Shown: piece after piece, positions 41,568-51,574 of the stretch | Layout of the letters: the number at the start of each line of letters is the position of its first letter | Position numbering within the stretch: the first letter of the stretch is position 1 | NCBI RefSeq assembly: GCF_000215745.1 | Contig: NC_015663.1 | Coordinates: 1,054,001-1,118,000, forward strand | Direction: 5' to 3' | Length of the DNA: 64,000 bases | From: Klebsiella aerogenes KCTC 2190 | GTDB lineage: Bacteria > Pseudomonadota > Gammaproteobacteria > Enterobacterales > Enterobacteriaceae | Made by a program: the position numbers and the translations under genes | Notes under the pieces: generated by a model | The model's database searches: none | What the model was told of the DNA's origin: nothing | Seen by the model: only the letters and a program-made list of their open reading frames with translations

Positions 41568-43643
41568 TTAACGGGCTTTGCGGCGCTTATCCAGATCTTT
41601 AATCAGCTTATTCACCTGCGCATCGGCAAACATCTGCTCGAGCGTCACGCTAAGCTTACGCCGCCAGTTGGGATACTCGGTACTGGTGCCCGGGATGTTG
41701 ACTGGCGAAGCCATCTCCAGCCAATCTTCCGGCTGCAGCCCAAGCAGGGCGCTGTTACTGTCGGCGATGTAGCGCTGCATCCCGCGATTGAGCGTTGAGG
41801 TCATCGCCATCAGCGAGGCTTTATGTCCGGCGCGCTTCGGCAAACAGCCGTGCCGATGGAGCGCATCCAGCAACCCCTGCTTTGCTTGTTCGCGATCGGC
41901 ATATAAGCCGCGCAGCACCACTTCATCCGGATACAGACCCAGCGTCTTCCCGAGCGTCAAATCACCCCTCTCCCAATAGCCGCGCAGCGTCGGGAGATCG
42001 TGGGTCGTTGCGACCGCCATCGACTGCTGTGGATAAGCCTTCGGCGCGCGGAACGTTTTATCAGGGCCATTTTCGAAATAGAGCACTTTATACGAGTAAA
42101 CGCCGCTTTTGCGCAGCTTGCCGACGATTTCAACCGGTACGGTACCGAGGTCTTCGCCAATGACCATGCAGCGGTGCCGCTGGCTCTCCAGCGCCAGGAT
42201 CGCCAGCAGGTCATCCACGGGATACTGCACATAGGCGCCATGGTCGGCGGTTTCGCCATACGGTATCCACCATAAACGCAGCACCGACATCACGTGGTCA
42301 ATACGCAATGCGCCGCAGTTTTGCATATTCGCTCGTAGCAGTTCGATAAACGGCTCGTAGGCGCGGGCAACCATTACATGCGGATCCATCGGCGGCAGGC
42401 CCCAGTTCTGTCCCAGCGGGCCGAGGATATCCGGCGGCGCGCCGACGGAAGCCTTGAGGCAATACAGCTCGCGATCGCACCACGTCTCCGATCCGCCTTC
42501 GGCGACGCCGACCGCCAGATCGCGATACAGGCCAATCGGCATCCCGTCCCGCTGGCTGGTGTGCCAACAGGCGGCGAACTGCGTATATGCCAGCCACTGC
42601 AGCCATAGATAAAAGCTCACCTCATCGGCATGCTCCGCACAGAAGGTTTTCACCTGCGGGCTGCTCGTGCTCTGATACGCTTCCGGCCATGCCGGCCAGC
42701 CCCAGCGCATCGGATCCTGACGGCTTTGCCAGGCATGCAGCGCATCAAACGCCGCCTGCCAGTAGAGACTTTCGCCCTCGCGCAGCACGAACTGACGGAA
42801 CTCCGCCATTTGCTCATCTTCACGCGTAGAAAACTCGGCCCACGCCAGACGCAGCGCGGTCAACTTCAGCGCGGTGACAGCGGTATAGTCGACATCAGCG
42901 GTCTGCCGCGCGGCCTGCAAGGCCTGCTGGGTTTCCGCAAGCTGCCACCATGCCTGCGCGGCAGGGCTACGCTGGAAATCCTCCACCGCGTTGACGTCGA
43001 TATAGATGACGTTAAGCCAGCGGCGCGAGGACGGACTGTACGGACTGGCGCTCTCCGGGTTCGCCGGATAGAGCGCGTGAATCGGGTTGAGGCCGATAAA
43101 CGCGCCGCCGCGACGGGCGATTTCCGGCAGCATGGCGCGTAGATCGCCGAAGTCGCCAATGCCCCAGTTGTCCTCAGAACGCAGGGTGTAGAGCTGGACG
43201 CAGGCGCCCCATAGCTTTTTGCCCTCTTTGAGCGCCTGCGGTTCGTAGCAGCGCGCCGGGGCGACGATCGCCCGGCAGTGCCAGCGTTCGCCGTCCCGCG
43301 TGAGGGTCAGGGTGTGATAGCCCGTCGGCAATCGCCCAGGCAAAGCGAGCGTTTCGCCGCCGCGCGTCTCACCCTGATACTGCTTACCTTCTTCGGTCGT
43401 CAGCAGCCAGTGAAACGCGCCGCTTCCCGCTACCGGCAACTGCATTTTTTTACCGTGGGTAAAAACCTTGACGCTGGGCAGCGGTTCTACTGCCGCTTTC
43501 GCGGCAGTAGACGTACGATGCATAGCATCCAGCAAACGTTGTTTGGTGGCCGCCGCGATCGACTGCGGCTGGCCGTGCGCGTTGATATAGCTGGGGCTGA
43601 TCCCCGCCGCCAGCGCGGCATTATCAAGGCGTTTATTCTCCAT
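41568..43643 (-). CDS. malQ: 4-alpha-glucanotransferase (amylomaltase)
   Basis: GH77 enzyme (691 aa) that disproportionates maltose and maltodextrins. Conserved pieces are GIGDFGDLR, HALYPANPESASPYSPSSRRWLNVIYIDV, LRIDHVMSVLRLWWIP with the nucleophile Asp, VIGEDLGTVP with the acid/base Glu, and TTHDLPTLRGYW. The start MENKRLDNAALAAGI at 43643, ten bases after malP, is preferred to a much longer frame reading into malP. Second gene of malPQ. Confidence 0.97.
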   Translation of the reverse strand: MENKRLDNAALAAGISPSYINAHGQPQSIAAATKQRLLDAMHRTSTAAKAAVEPLPSVKVFTHGKKMQLPVAGSGAFHWLLTTEEGKQYQGETRGGETLALPGRLPTGYHTLTLTRDGERWHCRAIVAPARCYEPQALKEGKKLWGACVQLYTLRSEDNWGIGDFGDLRAMLPEIARRGGAFIGLNPIHALYPANPESASPYSPSSRRWLNVIYIDVNAVEDFQRSPAAQAWWQLAETQQALQAARQTADVDYTAVTALKLTALRLAWAEFSTREDEQMAEFRQFVLREGESLYWQAAFDALHAWQSRQDPMRWGWPAWPEAYQSTSSPQVKTFCAEHADEVSFYLWLQWLAYTQFAACWHTSQRDGMPIGLYRDLAVGVAEGGSETWCDRELYCLKASVGAPPDILGPLGQNWGLPPMDPHVMVARAYEPFIELLRANMQNCGALRIDHVMSVLRLWWIPYGETADHGAYVQYPVDDLLAILALESQRHRCMVIGEDLGTVPVEIVGKLRKSGVYSYKVLYFENGPDKTFRAPKAYPQQSMAVATTHDLPTLRGYWERGDLTLGKTLGLYPDEVVLRGLYADREQAKQGLLDALHRHGCLPKRAGHKASLMAMTSTLNRGMQRYIADSNSALLGLQPEDWLEMASPVNIPGTSTEYPNWRRKLSVTLEQMFADAQVNKLIKDLDKRRKAR

Positions 43644-43653
43644 AGGCCTGTCC

Positions 43654-46044
43654 TTAGCGTTTTGCCTGCCAGATACGTTGCTGATAATCACGAATAGAGC
43701 GGTCGGAGCTGAACATGCCGCAGCGCGCGGTGTTGAGGATCGCCGCACGGGTCCAGGCTTCCTGGTCGCGATACAGTTCGTCTACCTGCTTCTGCGCCGC
43801 GACGTAAGCGCTAAAGTCAGCCAGCACCAGGTAAGGATCGCCGCCTTGCAGCAGGCTATGCAGCATCTGATCAAAGGCGTGTTTGTCGCCGCCGCTATAT
43901 TTACCGCTTTCCAGCTCTTTCAGCACCGCGTCCAGCAGCTTATCTTTTTTGCGCCATTTCAGCGGATCGTAGCCTTTCGCCTTCAACGCCTTAACTTCTT
44001 CCACGGTATGGCCGAAGATAAAGATATTGTCCTCGCCAACCTGCTCAGCGATTTCAACGTTGGCGCCGTCAAGAGTGCCGACGGTCAACGCGCCGTTCAG
44101 CGCCAGCTTCATGTTGCCGGTACCGGAGGCCTCTTTACCCGCCGTGGAAATCTGCTCGGAGACGTCAGCCGCCGGGATCAGCATTTCCGCCGCCGATACG
44201 CAGTAATCCGGCAGGAAGACCACTTTCAGCTTATCGCCCACCAGCGGATCGTTATTGATCGCCTCGGCCACTTTGTTGATCGCCAGAATAATATTCTTCG
44301 CCAGGTAGTAGCCCGGCGCGGCTTTAGCGCCAAACAGGAAGACGCGCGGTACACGGTCGGCCTGCGGGTTTTCGCGGATCTCTTTATACTGCGCCAGAAT
44401 ATTCAGCAGGTTGAGATGCTGGCGTTTGTATTCGTGCAGGCGCTTAATCTGGATATCGAAAATCGCCTGCGGGTTGATGTCGATACCGGTACGCCGCTTC
44501 ACGAACTCAGCGAGACGCACTTTATTCGCCTGCTTAATGTCACGATAAACCTGACGGAATTTGGCATCGTCGGCGTACTTCTCCAGCTTGATCAGCTGGT
44601 CGAGATCGTTGGCCCACTCTTTCTTCAGCGTCTTATCAAGCAGGGCAGCCAGCGCCGGATTACACTGTTTAATCCAGCGACGCGGCGTAATGCCGTTGGT
44701 CACGTTATGGAATTTGTTCGGCCACAGCTGGTGATATTCCGGGAACAGATCCTTCACCACCAAATCGGAGTGCAGCGCCGCGACGCCGTTCACCGCAAAG
44801 CCGCTCACCACGCACATGTTGGCCATGCGAACCTGTTTATCATGGACCACCGCCAGCTTCGCCCACACCTGCTTATCGCCCGGCCAGGTTTTCTCCACCA
44901 GCAGTTTAAATCTGTCGTTAATCTCTTTGATTATCTGCATGTGGCGCGGCAGCAGCGCCTTGACCAGCTTCTCATCCCAGCACTCCAGCGCTTCCGGCAT
45001 CAGAGTATGGTTGGTGTAAGCGAAGGTTTTGCTGGTGATGGCCCACGCATCGTCCCAGCTCATCTGGTGCTCATCAAGCAGCACGCGCAGCAGCTCCGGG
45101 ATGGCGATGGTCGGGTGGGTGTCGTTCAACTGGATCACTTCATAATCCGCCAGCTCATGCAGCTTGCGGCCAGCCAGATGGTGACGACGCAGAATATCGG
45201 CCACCGAGCAGGCGCACTGGAAGTACTGCTGCATCAGGCGCAGTTTTTTCCCCGCCAGATGGTTGTCATTCGGATACAGCACCTTGGTCAATTTTTCGGC
45301 GTCGATACCTTGCTGCTCCGCGCGCAGGAAATCGCCGTCGTTGAATTTGGTCAGGTTGAACGGATGGGCATGTTTTGCCTGCCACAGACGCAGCGGCTGC
45401 GCGACGTTATTGCGATAGCCAAGCACCGGCAGATCCCAGGCTTCGCCGGTAATCACGAAAGCCGGTTGCCATTCGCCGCTTTTGCTGACTTTACCGCCGA
45501 TGCCCACCTGCACATCCAGCGCTTCGTTGTGGCGGAACCACGGATAGCTGCCGCGTCCCCAATCATCCGGCGCTTCCATCTGCTGACCGTCAGCGAAGGA
45601 TTGACGGAACAGACCGTACTGGTAGTTCAGGCCGTAACCGGTTGCCGACTGGCCGACGGTGGCCATAGAATCCAGGAAGCAGGCCGCCAGACGGCCCAGG
45701 CCGCCGTTGCCCAGCGCCGGATCGGTCTCTTCTTCCAGCAGGTCGGTCAACTGGATGTCGTACGCCTTCAGCGTCTCGCTCACTCCTTCATACCAGCCCA
45801 GGTTGAGCAGGTTATTACCGGTCAGGCGACCGATCAGGAACTCCATCGAAATGTAGTTAACGTGGCGCTGTCCTTTAACGGTTTCCGCCGCCGGTTGCGC
45901 CGCCAAAAGCTCCGCCAGCGCGCCGCTGACCGCACGCCACCACTGGCGTTGGGTCATCTCTGCGGCTGACGATAAACCGAAACGCTGCCACTGACGCGTC
46001 AGTGCAGCCTGAAACTGAGCCTGGTTAAAAGAAGTCTGTGACAT
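43654..46044 (-). CDS. malP: maltodextrin phosphorylase
   Basis: GT35 PLP-dependent phosphorylase (796 aa) releasing glucose-1-phosphate from maltodextrins. The PLP-lysine region [19 protein letters not shown] is intact, as are [20 protein letters not shown] and [17 protein letters not shown]. It lacks the long regulatory N-terminus of animal enzymes. First gene of malPQ, preceded by MalT boxes; transcribed divergently from malT. Confidence 0.97.
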   Translation of the reverse strand: MSQTSFNQAQFQAALTRQWQRFGLSSAAEMTQRQWWRAVSGALAELLAAQPAAETVKGQRHVNYISMEFLIGRLTGNNLLNLGWYEGVSETLKAYDIQLTDLLEEETDPALGNGGLGRLAACFLDSMATVGQSATGYGLNYQYGLFRQSFADGQQMEAPDDWGRGSYPWFRHNEALDVQVGIGGKVSKSGEWQPAFVITGEAWDLPVLGYRNNVAQPLRLWQAKHAHPFNLTKFNDGDFLRAEQQGIDAEKLTKVLYPNDNHLAGKKLRLMQQYFQCACSVADILRRHHLAGRKLHELADYEVIQLNDTHPTIAIPELLRVLLDEHQMSWDDAWAITSKTFAYTNHTLMPEALECWDEKLVKALLPRHMQIIKEINDRFKLLVEKTWPGDKQVWAKLAVVHDKQVRMANMCVVSGFAVNGVAALHSDLVVKDLFPEYHQLWPNKFHNVTNGITPRRWIKQCNPALAALLDKTLKKEWANDLDQLIKLEKYADDAKFRQVYRDIKQANKVRLAEFVKRRTGIDINPQAIFDIQIKRLHEYKRQHLNLLNILAQYKEIRENPQADRVPRVFLFGAKAAPGYYLAKNIILAINKVAEAINNDPLVGDKLKVVFLPDYCVSAAEMLIPAADVSEQISTAGKEASGTGNMKLALNGALTVGTLDGANVEIAEQVGEDNIFIFGHTVEEVKALKAKGYDPLKWRKKDKLLDAVLKELESGKYSGGDKHAFDQMLHSLLQGGDPYLVLADFSAYVAAQKQVDELYRDQEAWTRAAILNTARCGMFSSDRSIRDYQQRIWQAKR

Positions 46045-46104
46045 AAGAAATCCTGGTCCTTTACTAAAACGTTAGCCTTAGTGTGCCGACCTCCCGAGGC
46101 CGCT

Positions 46105-46176
46105 GCCTCCTCCCGAGGGGGATTAGACAGGGAGGAGTAGCGGGGATGAGCGAAAATTGTGATCGCGGCCACTTTA
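46105..46176 (-). promoter_or_regulatory. malP: malPQ promoter: array of MalT boxes and a CRP-like site
   Basis: MalT consensus GGGGATGAGG or close variants occur as GGGGATGAGC (46142-46151), GGGAGGAGTA (46130-46139) and GGGGGATTA (46117-46125) on the plus strand and GGGAGGAGGC on the minus strand (46105-46114). The pattern CATCCCC..CTCCTCCC..AATCCCCC is the same as in the E. coli malP promoter as I remember it. A TGTGATCGCGGCCACT element (about 46159-46174) may be a CRP site. Confidence 0.8.
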
Positions 46177-46523
46177 ACGTTAGCTCGTCGACGGGAATTC
46201 GCCGCCCTATTGCGCGTGTAGAACAATAATTTCGCCAGCGCAACGAACGGCAAATTTGTTACAGCGCAATTCATAGCGCAAAGCAAAATTCGCACAGGCC
46301 ATTATCGTGAAATAAAAAATAAACTACTGACAGAATAAAAAGATGCCATGACAAAAATACGTGAAATAGATTAAACCTAAGAATCCACTGACGATAATTT
46401 AATAAAAACAATCAACTACAAAAAATGCCGGGTAAAGTAATTTCGTCCCGGACGAAACCGTCGTAAACCGAGGCATGACGCGTTCTGGTACCGGTTTAAA
46501 GCTAATTAAAAACCGAAGCGAGA
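46177..46523. promoter_or_regulatory. malP-malT intergenic spacer with a 17-bp palindrome
   Basis: AT-rich spacer with no gene seen. At 46441-46457 lies a perfect palindrome with one central base, TTTCGTCC-C-GGACGAAA, whose role I do not know. The rest shows no repeat or open frame worth reporting. Confidence 0.6.
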
Positions 46524-46545
46524 AATTGTGACCGAGAGCAAATTC
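46524..46545 (+). promoter_or_regulatory. malT: CRP site of the malT promoter
   Basis: The 22 bases from AATTGTGACCGAGAGC to AAATTC match the CRP site of E. coli malT (AATTGTGACACAGTGCAAATTC as I remember it) at most positions. malT expression is catabolite-controlled through CRP in E. coli. Confidence 0.8.
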
Positions 46546-46665
46546 AAGAGCATCAATTTTGGACATAACTTGCAATAACTTTCATTATCGCCGACCTTAG
46601 GAGTCATTAATTACGAAGCGCAAAAAAAATCCCCATCCCTTTCTTGCACAGCGAAAAAGTGAACT

Positions 46666-49371
46666 ATGTTGATTCCGTCAAAATTAAGTCGTCCATCCCG
46701 TCTTGAACACACTGTGGTTCGCGAACGGTTGCTGGCGAAACTTTCCGGCGCGAACAATTATCGTCTCGCGTTGGTGACCAGCCCGGCAGGTTACGGCAAA
46801 ACCACGCTCGTTTCGCAGTGGGCTTCGGGTAAACATGACCTTGGCTGGTTTTCGCTTGATGAAGGCGATAATCAACAAGAGCGCTTCGCCAGCTATCTGA
46901 TTGCGGCGATTCAACAGGCGACAGGCGGCCACTGCGCCGCCAGCGAAGCCATGGTGCAAAAGCGCCAGTACGCCAGCCTGCCGTCGCTGTTTGCGCAGCT
47001 GTTTATTGAGCTTGCCGACTGGCAGCGTCCGCTGTACCTGGTCATTGATGATTATCACCTGATTACCAATCCGGTGATCCACGATGCCATGCGCTTCTTC
47101 TTGCGCCATCAGCCAGAGACCATGACGCTGGTAGTGCTGTCGCGCAACCTGCCGCAGTTGGGGATCGCCAACCTACGGGTGCGCGAGCAGTTACTGGAAA
47201 TCGGCAGCCAACAGTTGGCTTTTACTCATCAGGAGGCGAAACAGTTCTTTGACTGCCGCCTCGCCTCCCCCATTGAAGCCGATGACAGCAGTCGCCTGTG
47301 CGATGACGTCGCCGGCTGGGCCACCGCCCTGCAGCTCATCGCCCTCTCCGCCCGGCAGAAAAACACCTCAGCCCAGCACTCCGCCCGTCGTCTCGCCGGG
47401 ATTAACGCCAGCCACCTTTCCGACTATCTGGTCGATGAAGTGCTGGATAACGTCGATGCCCGTACCCGCAGCTTCTTGTTAAAAAGCTCGCTGCTGCGCT
47501 CGATGAATGACGCGCTTATCGTCCGCGTCACCGGCGAAGAGAACGGCCAGATGCAACTGGAAGAGATCGAACGTCAGGGGCTGTTCCTGCACCGGATGGA
47601 TGACTCCGGCGAGTGGTTCCGCTATCACCCGCTATTCGGCAACTTCCTGCGCCAGCGCTGTCAGTGGGAAATGGCCACCGAGCTACCGGAAATTCACCGC
47701 GCCGCCGCTGAAGCGTGGATGGCGCAGGGGTTCCCCACCGAAGCTATCCATCATGCGCTTGCCGCCGGCGATGCCGCCATGCTGCGCGATATTTTGCTCA
47801 ACCACGCCTGGGGCATGTTCAACCATAGCGAGTTGGGTCTGCTGGAACAATCGCTGGCGGCGCTGCCGTGGTCGAACCTGCTGGAAAACCCGCGGCTGAT
47901 CCTGTTACAGGCCTGGCTGATGCAGAGCCAGCATCGCTATAGCGAAGTGAATACCCTGCTGGCCCGCGCCGAGCAGGAGATGGATGTCGAAATGGATACC
48001 GCGATGCACGGCGATTTCAACGCCCTGCGCGCGCAGGTCGCAATCAACGCCGGCGATCAGGACGAAGCCGAGCGTCTGGCAATGGTGGCGCTGGATGAAC
48101 TGCCGCTGGCGAGCTATTACAGCCGCATCGTCGCCACTTCCGTTCACGGCGAAGTGCTGCACTGCAAAGGCCATCTGAGCAAATCGCTGGCGGTGATGCA
48201 GCAAACAGAACAGATGGCTCGCCGTCATGACGTCTGGCACTACGCCCTGTGGAGCATGATCCAGCAGAGCGAGATTCTGTTTGCCCAGGGCTTCCTGCAG
48301 GCGGCATGGGAGATTCAGGATAAAGCTTTCCAGCTTATCCGCGATCAGCATCTTGAACAGCTGCCGATGCATGAGTTCCTGTTGCGCATCCGCGCGCAGC
48401 TGCTGTGGGCGTGGGCGCGTCTTGATGAAGCAGAAGAAAGCGCCCGCAGCGGCATCGCTGTGCTGGCAAACTACCAGCCGCAGCAGCAGTTGCAGTGCCT
48501 GGCGTTGATGGTGCAGTGCTCGCTGGCGCGCGGCGATCTCGACAACGCCCGCAGCTTATTAAACCGCCTGGAAAATCTGCTGGGCAACGGCCACTATCAC
48601 AGCGATTGGGTCTCTAACGCCGACAAAGTGCGGGTGATCTACTGGCAGATGACCGGTGATAAAACCGCAGCGGCCAACTGGCTGCGCCAGACGCCGAAAC
48701 CTGAATTCGCCAATAACCACTTCCTGCAAAGCCAGTGGCGCAACATTGCCCGCGCACAGATCCTGCTCGGTGATTTTGATTCCGCCGAAATGGTACTGGA
48801 AGAGTTAAATGAAAATGCCCGCTCGCTGCGGCTGATGAGCGATATCAACCGTAACCTGCTGCTGTTGAACCAGCTGTACTGGCAGGCGGAGCGCAAGGGC
48901 GAGGCGCAAAAAGTGTTAATGGAAGCCTTAACCCTCGCTAACCGCACCGGCTTTATCAACCACTTCGTGATTGAAGGCGAAGCCATGGCCCAGCAGCTGC
49001 GTCAGCTGATTCAACTGAATACGCTGCCGGAGCTGGAGCAGCACCGCGCCCAGCGCATCCTACGCGATATTAACCAGCATCATCGACATAAATTCGCCCA
49101 TTTCGACGAGAGCTTCGTCGAACGGCTGCTGAACCACCCGGAAGTGCCGGAGCTTATCCGCACCAGTCCGCTGACCCAGCGCGAGTGGCAGGTGTTAGGG
49201 CTTATCTATTCCGGTTACAGCAACGAGCAGATCGCCGGCGAACTGGATGTCGCGGCCACCACGATTAAAACGCATATTCGCAATCTATATCAGAAACTGG
49301 GCGTCGCGCACCGCCAGGATGCCGTTCAGCATGCCCAGCGGTTGCTCAAAATGATGGGATACGGCGTATAA
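46666..49371 (+). CDS. malT: MalT, ATP-dependent activator of the maltose regulon
   Basis: 901-aa STAND-family activator, needs ATP and maltotriose. Walker [10 protein letters not shown] is at residues 39-47; Walker B YLVIDDYH and sensor [17 protein letters not shown] follow; then winged-helix and TPR-like superhelical domains, and a C-terminal LuxR-type HTH ([20 protein letters not shown]) binding MalT boxes. The 3' end is followed directly by convergent glpR, 6 bases apart: rtcBA, present in E. coli here, is absent. Confidence 0.97.
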   Translation: MLIPSKLSRPSRLEHTVVRERLLAKLSGANNYRLALVTSPAGYGKTTLVSQWASGKHDLGWFSLDEGDNQQERFASYLIAAIQQATGGHCAASEAMVQKRQYASLPSLFAQLFIELADWQRPLYLVIDDYHLITNPVIHDAMRFFLRHQPETMTLVVLSRNLPQLGIANLRVREQLLEIGSQQLAFTHQEAKQFFDCRLASPIEADDSSRLCDDVAGWATALQLIALSARQKNTSAQHSARRLAGINASHLSDYLVDEVLDNVDARTRSFLLKSSLLRSMNDALIVRVTGEENGQMQLEEIERQGLFLHRMDDSGEWFRYHPLFGNFLRQRCQWEMATELPEIHRAAAEAWMAQGFPTEAIHHALAAGDAAMLRDILLNHAWGMFNHSELGLLEQSLAALPWSNLLENPRLILLQAWLMQSQHRYSEVNTLLARAEQEMDVEMDTAMHGDFNALRAQVAINAGDQDEAERLAMVALDELPLASYYSRIVATSVHGEVLHCKGHLSKSLAVMQQTEQMARRHDVWHYALWSMIQQSEILFAQGFLQAAWEIQDKAFQLIRDQHLEQLPMHEFLLRIRAQLLWAWARLDEAEESARSGIAVLANYQPQQQLQCLALMVQCSLARGDLDNARSLLNRLENLLGNGHYHSDWVSNADKVRVIYWQMTGDKTAAANWLRQTPKPEFANNHFLQSQWRNIARAQILLGDFDSAEMVLEELNENARSLRLMSDINRNLLLLNQLYWQAERKGEAQKVLMEALTLANRTGFINHFVIEGEAMAQQLRQLIQLNTLPELEQHRAQRILRDINQHHRHKFAHFDESFVERLLNHPEVPELIRTSPLTQREWQVLGLIYSGYSNEQIAGELDVAATTIKTHIRNLYQKLGVAHRQDAVQHAQRLLKMMGYGV

Positions 49372-49377
49372 CGCCGT

Positions 49378-50136
49378 TTAGCACAGCTCCAGCTGCAGGT
49401 TGTTGTCTTTAATCACCTTCAGCACGCCTGCGGGCGGCATGATATCGGTATAAACCGCATCGACCAGACTAATGCTGCCCATGTTCACCATCGCATTACG
49501 GCCAAACTTCGAGTGATCCACCACCAGCATCACGTGGCGCGAGTTTTCGATAATCGCCCGCTTGGTGCGCACTTCATGGTAATCAAACTCCAGCAGCGAA
49601 CCGTCGCTATCAATACCGCTAATACCGAGAATGCCGAAGTCGAGGCGGAACTGGGAGATAAAATCGAGCGTCGCTTCGCCGATGATCCCGCCGTCGCGGC
49701 TACGCAGCTCGCCACCGGCGAGGATAATGCGAAAATCGTCTTTCACCATCAGCGTATTCGCGACGTTGAGATTGTTGGTCACAATCCGCAGGTCATTATG
49801 ATCGAGCAACGCATGGGCCACCGCTTCCGGCGTCGTGCCAATGTCGATAAACAGGGTTGCGCCGTCGGGTATTTCGCTCGCCACTTTCCGCGCGATGCGC
49901 TCTTTTTCCGCCGTCTGGGTCGCTTTCCTGTCGTGCCACGAGGTGTTGACCGAGCTTGAAGGCATCGCCGCGCCGCCGTGGTGGCGCAGGATCATTTTTT
50001 GTTCCGCTAAATCATTCAGATCGCGACGAATAGTCTGCGGGCTGACGGCAAACTGCTCCACCAGCTCTTCGGTACTGACGTATCCCTGTTTTTTTACCAG
50101 CTCGATAATCGCGTCATGACGTTGTGTTTGTTTCAT
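49378..50136 (-). CDS. glpR: glycerol-3-phosphate regulon repressor
   Basis: DeoR-family repressor (252 aa): N-terminal HTH (YVSTEELVEQFAVSPQTIRRDLNDLA), and a C-terminal sugar-phosphate isomerase-like domain (IDIGTTPEAVAHAL, AGGELRSRDGGIIG) that binds glycerol-3-phosphate. Start MKQTQRHDAI at 50136 matches the family; a longer in-frame start overlaps glpG. Last gene of glpEGR, no frameshift here (E. coli K-12 MG1655 carries a broken copy). Confidence 0.96.
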   Translation of the reverse strand: MKQTQRHDAIIELVKKQGYVSTEELVEQFAVSPQTIRRDLNDLAEQKMILRHHGGAAMPSSSVNTSWHDRKATQTAEKERIARKVASEIPDGATLFIDIGTTPEAVAHALLDHNDLRIVTNNLNVANTLMVKDDFRIILAGGELRSRDGGIIGEATLDFISQFRLDFGILGISGIDSDGSLLEFDYHEVRTKRAIIENSRHVMLVVDHSKFGRNAMVNMGSISLVDAVYTDIMPPAGVLKVIKDNNLQLELC

Positions 50137-50155
50137 GAAATATCCCTGGGAATCT

Positions 50156-50986
50156 CTACGTTCGTTTTCGCACATTTAGCGTATCGACAAACGCCATCGC
50201 CAGCCCGACTGCCAGGCCCGCCACGTGCGCGCCATTGGCGATCGACATGCCGAAAACATCAAACCATCCAGCCACTAACCACACTAAAGAGAAGAGGATC
50301 AGACCGCGTTGCAGATAAATACCGCTCTGCGGGTCGCGCTCGCCACGCAGCCAGACATAGCCCATTAATGCATAGACCACTCCCGACAAACCGCCGAACC
50401 ACGGGCCGCTAACCTGATGCTGGACGAATCCGCTCAGCAGAGCGCTGATAATGGTAATCACCACCAGTTTGCCGCTACCGATGCGCTTCTCCACCGCACC
50501 GCCGAGGTACCACCACCATAGCAGGTTAAACAGAATATGCATCAGCGAGAAGTGCATGAAAGCATGGGTAAGATAGCGCCAGGCTTCGAATTTCAGCGAT
50601 GGATCGTAGGGCCAGGCAAGCCAGATCATCATCGTCTGATCGCCCAGAACGTTTTGCAGTATGAAGACCAGGATACAGGCCAGCAAAATCGCCCACGTAA
50701 ACGGCCCGGCGTTGTTACGCAAGGTAGCTAAAAACGGGAAGCGTTGATAATGCAATCCGCTATTGGTATGCCCCGATTGCCAGCTGGCGGCGAGATAGCG
50801 CGGGTCGGCCGGGTTTTCGAGAAAACGGGCCAGCTCGGCCTGCACCCGCGCGGCCTGGCTTTCATCAGCCAGCCAGACATCGCTCTGCGTGTGCTGTTGG
50901 ATAGTCAGGATGACCCCCTGCGTCGCCATATAGTCGACAAACGCCTGGGCCACGCGCGGGTTGGCAAAAGAGGTAATCATTAACAT
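50156..50986 (-). CDS. glpG: rhomboid intramembrane serine protease GlpG
   Basis: Six-helix inner membrane rhomboid protease (276 aa) with N-terminal cytoplasmic domain (about 1-65). Catalytic dyad Ser201 in [14 protein letters not shown] and His254 in [11 protein letters not shown], with the L1 loop [22 protein letters not shown] holding the HxxxN pair. Middle gene of glpEGR. Confidence 0.97.
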   Translation of the reverse strand: MLMITSFANPRVAQAFVDYMATQGVILTIQQHTQSDVWLADESQAARVQAELARFLENPADPRYLAASWQSGHTNSGLHYQRFPFLATLRNNAGPFTWAILLACILVFILQNVLGDQTMMIWLAWPYDPSLKFEAWRYLTHAFMHFSLMHILFNLLWWWYLGGAVEKRIGSGKLVVITIISALLSGFVQHQVSGPWFGGLSGVVYALMGYVWLRGERDPQSGIYLQRGLILFSLVWLVAGWFDVFGMSIANGAHVAGLAVGLAMAFVDTLNVRKRT

Positions 50987-51038
50987 ACAGCGGATCGCTT
51001 ATTCCACACAAAGGGGGCTAGTATATACCGTACCGCGC

Positions 51039-51368
51039 TTATAGCGAGCCGTGCGCGACTTCCGCCGGGAAATGACGATGCCAGGCGTCAAAACCGCCAT
51101 CGACGCTGTAGACGTTCTCGAAGCCCTGCTGCAGCAGATACTGCGCGGCGCCTTTACTGCTGTTGCCGTGGTAGCACATCACCATCACCGGCGTCTCAAA
51201 ATCGTTATCGCGCATAAAAGCGCCCAGGGTATCGTTGGTCAGATGAAACGCGCCCGGCGTGTGCCCCATGGCATAGCTTTGCGGATCGCGGATATCGACC
51301 AGCACCGCCTTCTGCTGATGCAGTTTCTGATGCGCTTCTTCTACATTGATACATTCAAATTGTTCCAT
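51039..51368 (-). CDS. glpE: thiosulfate sulfurtransferase GlpE (rhodanese)
   Basis: Single-domain cytoplasmic rhodanese (109 aa) transferring sulfane sulfur to thiophilic acceptors. Active-site C65 in [12 protein letters not shown]-terminal [20 protein letters not shown] is the CDC25/rhodanese signature. First gene of glpEGR; divergent from glpD across 206 bases. Confidence 0.96.
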   Translation of the reverse strand: MEQFECINVEEAHQKLHQQKAVLVDIRDPQSYAMGHTPGAFHLTNDTLGAFMRDNDFETPVMVMCYHGNSSKGAAQYLLQQGFENVYSVDGGFDAWHRHFPAEVAHGSL

Positions 51369-51456
51369 GGTTCTCTTCTCTATTGCACTTCATGACGGGC
51401 GGTGACCGACCCTGATTTTACCCGCTAGTGTACCGTCAGGCGGTAAATAAACGCCA

Positions 51457-51565
51457 ATATGTTACATGCATCACTCTGAAATGTTTTTTTGATGTTACCA
51501 AAAGCGCGTTTGTTTGCTATAGTGAGCGATATCGAACATTTATGAGCTTAAACGAAAGTGAACGA
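51457..51565 (+). promoter_or_regulatory. glpD: glpD control region: CRP site and GlpR operators
   Basis: TGTTA-CATGCA-TCACT (51460-51475) fits the CRP consensus TGTGA-N6-TCACA with two differences. GATATCGAACATTTATGAGC and TTAAACGAAAGTGAACG (51528-51563) match the arrangement of GlpR operators that overlap the start of E. coli glpD as I remember it. CRP may serve both glpD and divergent glpE. Confidence 0.7.
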
Positions 51566-51574
51566 GGTGCGAGC

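Noticed and set aside
43678..45969. 763-codon open frame antisense to malP.
   Set aside because: GC-rich third positions leave long antisense frames; malP on the other strand has all phosphorylase motifs and the antisense protein shows no domain.
51428..51574. 49-codon N-terminal extension of glpD.
   Set aside because: It covers the CRP and GlpR sites; the GTG at 51575 with GAGG upstream gives the conserved start of the enzyme.
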